Both the position numbers and the translations under genes were made by a program. A stretch of 64,000 nt of DNA, from NCBI GenBank assembly GCA_964631175.1, contig CAZVWH010000003.1:1-64000 (forward strand), read 5' to 3'. Within the stretch, counting starts at the first letter, position 1; each line of letters starts with the position of its first letter. Positions 61,678 to 64,000 of this stretch are shown here, piece by piece. Under the pieces are notes generated by a model that worked only from the letters and a program-made list of their open reading frames with translations, had not been told where the DNA came from and searched no databases. The DNA comes from CAZVWH01 sp964631175 (GTDB lineage Bacteria > Planctomycetota > Phycisphaerae > Sedimentisphaerales > Anaerobacaceae).

Positions 61678-62155
61678 ATGATAGATTTTGAAAAATGTCG
61701 AATCACGCATTACCCGACTGAGGTTTTAACAAAAGCTGCCAAGCCGATCGAAAAAATCGATGATAATATTCGTCAATTTGTCGAAAAGATGACGGATATT
61801 ATGCTGAAGAACAAAGGCATCGGCTTAGCAGCACCGCAGGTCGGCGTGTCTTTGCGCCTGTTTATCGTATCGCTGGAGGGCAGAAAAGAAAACATCAGGG
61901 TCTATATTAATCCTACTGTTACGCCAATTGCTGCGACAGGTAGTACCTCGTTTCAGGAAAATGAAGAAGGTTGTCTATCGGTGCCGGGTGTTTATACAAA
62001 AATCCGGCGATACAAAAAATGCAGAGTCACCGCTACCGACCTTAACGGTAGTGAATTTGCCGAAGAAGCCGAAGGTCTTTATGCCAGATGCCTGCAGCAC
62101 GAATATGACCATATCGAGGGAATGACTATCGCTGACCGTATGACACCAACAGCCA
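61678..62155 (+). CDS. def: Peptide deformylase (3' end lost in the gap)
   Basis: The first 159 residues are visible. Motif 1 is GIGLAAPQVG (47-56), motif 2 is EGCLSVPG with metal ligand Cys99, and motif 3 is QHEYDHIEG with His141, catalytic Glu142 and His145. The enzyme removes the formyl group from new proteins. The C-terminus falls in the N run. A TTGGAG site precedes the ATG. Confidence 0.93.
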
Positions 62156-62255
62156 NNNNNNNNNNNNNNNNNNNNNNNNNNNNNNNNNNNNNNNNNNNNN
62201 NNNNNNNNNNNNNNNNNNNNNNNNNNNNNNNNNNNNNNNNNNNNNNNNNNNNNNN
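62156..62255. other. Scaffold gap (100 N) between def and fmt
   Basis: The gap hides the end of def and the first residues of fmt. Because so little of each seems missing, the true gap may be near 100 bp. Confidence 0.95.
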
Positions 62256-63214
62256 GCGAATTTGGGATCTCTTGCCTAAATGCGCTGGCTGAATCGAAGC
62301 ACGAGCTAAAATTCATTGTCACGCAGCCTCCACATCCGGCCGGCAGAGGCAGAAAGCTGAGGCCGACACCGGTAGCCCGATGGGCAGCCATTCATTCGAT
62401 GCCATTTATTGAAACTGGGGATGTAAACGCACCGGAAATCGTCAAAAAAATAGATGGTTATGAACCGGATTTAATTGTGGTTGTTGCGTTCGGCCAGAAG
62501 ATCGGCAAGGAGGTGACAAACCTTCCGCCAAAGGGAGCTATAAACGTCCATGCCTCTTTGCTTCCCAAGTACCGCGGAGCGGCGCCGATAAACTGGGCTA
62601 TAATCAACAGCGAAAGTGTGACCGGCATCACGATTATAACCATAGCTGAAAAGATGGACGCCGGCCAAATCCTCTCGATGGAAAGAGCTGAAATACTTGC
62701 TAATGAAACAGCCGGCCAATTGCATGACAGATTAGCCCAGATAGCAGCGCCTCTTTTGATAAAAATCGTAGATCGTATTGCCGACGGCACTATAACTTAC
62801 ACTGAGCAGGACCACTCAAAAGCTACCCTTGCACCGAAGCTGAAGAAATCCGACGGCTTACTGGATTTCAAGGAGTCGGCTGAGGTTTTAGAAAGAAAGA
62901 TTCGCGGCTTTTGGCCCTGGCCCGGAGCCTCAGCAGTGTACACTTCAAAAGAGACACAGAAGTCTCTGAGAGTAACGATAGCAACGGCTGAAGTAGTCAA
63001 AACATCAAATCCACCCGATCTGCCAGCGGGGACGCTTGATGAAAATCTGCACATCATTTGCGGCCGGGACAGCCTAAAGATTGCGAAAATTAAGCCGGAC
63101 GGCTCACGGCTTATGGATTTTACGGATTTTGTTAATGGCAAGCACACCCGTCCAGGCGACGTATTTATTAAAAATATGGGTGGTGAAATCAACGATAAAA
63201 CCACCAAAATATAA
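62256..63214 (+). CDS. fmt: Methionyl-tRNA formyltransferase (5' end lost in the gap)
   Basis: The frame is open from the gap edge (EFGISCLNALAESKHELKFI; family start is usually MGTPEFG...CL). It contains VTQPPHPAGRGRKLRPTPV, the folate site INVHASLLPKYRGAAPINWA and the C-terminal FWPWPGASAVY domain. It formylates initiator Met-tRNA, partner of the deformylase just upstream. Only about ten residues are missing. It ends beside an inverted pair of hairpin repeats. Confidence 0.93.
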
Positions 63215-63216
63215 AA

Positions 63217-63276
63217 CCCGTGGCAAAAGCACGGGCTAAATATTCCATATTATTTAGCCCCACGTTTTACGTGGGG
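63217..63276. repeat. Inverted pair of hairpin/CTAAATATT repeats
   Basis: CCCGTG/CACGGG then CTAAATATT (63217-63244), and ATTTAG then CCCCACG/CGTGGGG (63252-63276), face to face with the feet in the middle forming a palindrome. It fills the space between fmt and the rsmB-type gene. Confidence 0.82.
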
Positions 63277-63288
63277 TTACGTTTTTTT

Positions 63289-64000
63289 ATGGCGAATCAA
63301 CAATCTAAAACTGCACGCGCTATCGCAGCGATGGTACTGAACCGGTTTGATCCAAAGCGCAATTACGCCGGCCCAATTCTTGATCCGCTCCTGAGCGGAC
63401 TGCATGAAACTGGTGAAAAACAACGAGCCACTGACCTTGTTTTCGGAACGATAAGGAACCGTAACGACATCGATACCGTGATAACAGTATTTTCCAACCG
63501 TCCGGTGGAGCGGATACCAAACAATCTGCTTAATATTATCCGGGTAGCTGTCTTTGAGCTTGTTTATTCGCCGGATACACCTGAATACTCAATCGTCAAC
63601 GAGGCGGTAGAAAGTACAAAGGCCATTGGAGGCAAAAGACAAACCGGTTTTGTAAACGCAGTCCTGCGAGAAATCACCAGGCATATAAAGAACCGCAAAA
63701 GCCGGTTATTAGAAGCTGATGCCAAGAGCACGATTTGTCAAAGCCCTGTAACCGGCTGTGAATTTGATAGATGTTTTCTGCCGGACCCAAAATCCTCGAC
63801 AGCAGATTATCTCAGCATCGTCTTTTCGCTGCCTAAATGGCTGATAACCGATTGGCTCGACGAATTCGGCGGAGAACAAAGCCGGCAAATTTGTTTTGCA
63901 AGCAATCGCAGGCCAAGTATTTATATCAGGCCGAACAAGCTAAGAACAACAACACAAAAATTAGCTGAGAAGCTCCGCCATGCAGACACCGATGCAGAGA
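63289..64000 (+). CDS. rsmB: RsmB/Sun-type 16S rRNA (cytosine) methyltransferase, 5' part
   Basis: A frame open from ATG 63289 to the window edge (237 codons). The N-terminal NusB-like domain is clear: AIAAMVLNRF, TDLVFGTIRNRNDIDTVI, SIVNEAVESTKAIGGKRQTG and FVNAVLREI. After a linker, SLPKWLITDWLDEFG begins the methyltransferase part, and the catalytic Cys lies beyond the window. The def-fmt-rsmB order is widespread in bacteria. A hairpin repeat stands directly upstream with no obvious ribosome binding site. Confidence 0.88.
   Translation, partial: MANQQSKTARAIAAMVLNRFDPKRNYAGPILDPLLSGLHETGEKQRATDLVFGTIRNRNDIDTVITVFSNRPVERIPNNLLNIIRVAVFELVYSPDTPEYSIVNEAVESTKAIGGKRQTGFVNAVLREITRHIKNRKSRLLEADAKSTICQSPVTGCEFDRCFLPDPKSSTADYLSIVFSLPKWLITDWLDEFGGEQSRQICFASNRRPSIYIRPNKLRTTTQKLAEKLRHADTDAE

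Noticed and set aside
1..64000. tRNA or rRNA genes
   Set aside because: I looked for acceptor/T-arm patterns and rRNA-like blocks and found none I could support by eye; a tRNA search program would settle it.

Overview
The window looks like a scaffold from a metagenome-assembled genome of a Planctomycetota bacterium, most likely a Phycisphaerae/Sedimentisphaerales-type lineage. This is inferred from several features: a PEP-CTERM C-terminal motif, a SpoVG protein with an inserted zinc ribbon beside ispE, a FlgM-like gene, Gld-type ABC genes with a DUF4340 partner, prepilin-like genes, and a complete general-secretion operon. Two 100-base N runs (47183-47282 and 62156-62255) are scaffold gaps. 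I saw no rRNA, tRNA or CRISPR array.

Layout. 1-2560 (mostly minus strand) holds poorly recognised genes, a 21-bp tandem array and two gene stubs: a PEP-CTERM tail and the motif-3 end of an asparaginyl-tRNA synthetase. 2557-7501 (minus) is a GldA/F/G-type ABC exporter operon ending in a DUF4340 protein. 7646-8635 is a DUF362 pseudogene broken by two small palindromic elements. 9059-12052 encodes a SurA-like membrane-anchored protein and two small membrane proteins. 12020-15179 (minus) has RNase III, a STAS protein and a ComM-like ATPase. 15403-18388 is a PepSY-repeat protein with an OmpR-type two-component pair. 18470-21579 (minus) is a zinc/manganese-type ABC importer operon headed by a prepilin-like gene. 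22788-24895 has a cupin and an alpha-glucan phosphorylase. 24985-25151 is a promoter, structured RNA and terminator with no ORF. 25270-27911 has a DUF1573 lipoprotein and a multihaem cytochrome.

28029-42409 is a type II secretion operon: a GspC-like protein, then gspD, E, F, G, H, I, J, K, L-like and M-like. 42642-44534 is a restriction-modification pair whose nuclease is a clear EcoRV homologue. 44923-46728 has FlgM-like, SpoVG and IspE. 47654-50140 has a pentapeptide-repeat potassium channel, a YqaA-type membrane protein and AMMECR1. 50340-60530 (minus) has PanB, a GH130 enzyme, an ABC exporter with a periplasmic PDZ-like domain, BioY, MnmE, YidC and a metallophosphoesterase. 60872-64000 has lptB, def, fmt and the start of an rsmB-type gene.

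The most striking feature is the density and behaviour of short palindromic repeats. One family has a variable hairpin with a constant foot (GGCTAAATATT or its complement). It occurs at least a dozen times, mostly at gene ends, sometimes as inverted pairs, and once in frame inside yidC. Other repeats sit in frame inside mnmE (up to three insertions), gspI (an insertion that duplicates the prepilin cleavage motif), the SurA-like gene and rnc, and supply the C-termini or N-terminal leaders of several more proteins. One 139-bp element in the DUF362 gene is flanked by a 5-bp target duplication, and removing it restores the reading frame. The window therefore shows palindromic elements being tolerated inside coding sequence, as described for Rickettsia palindromic elements.
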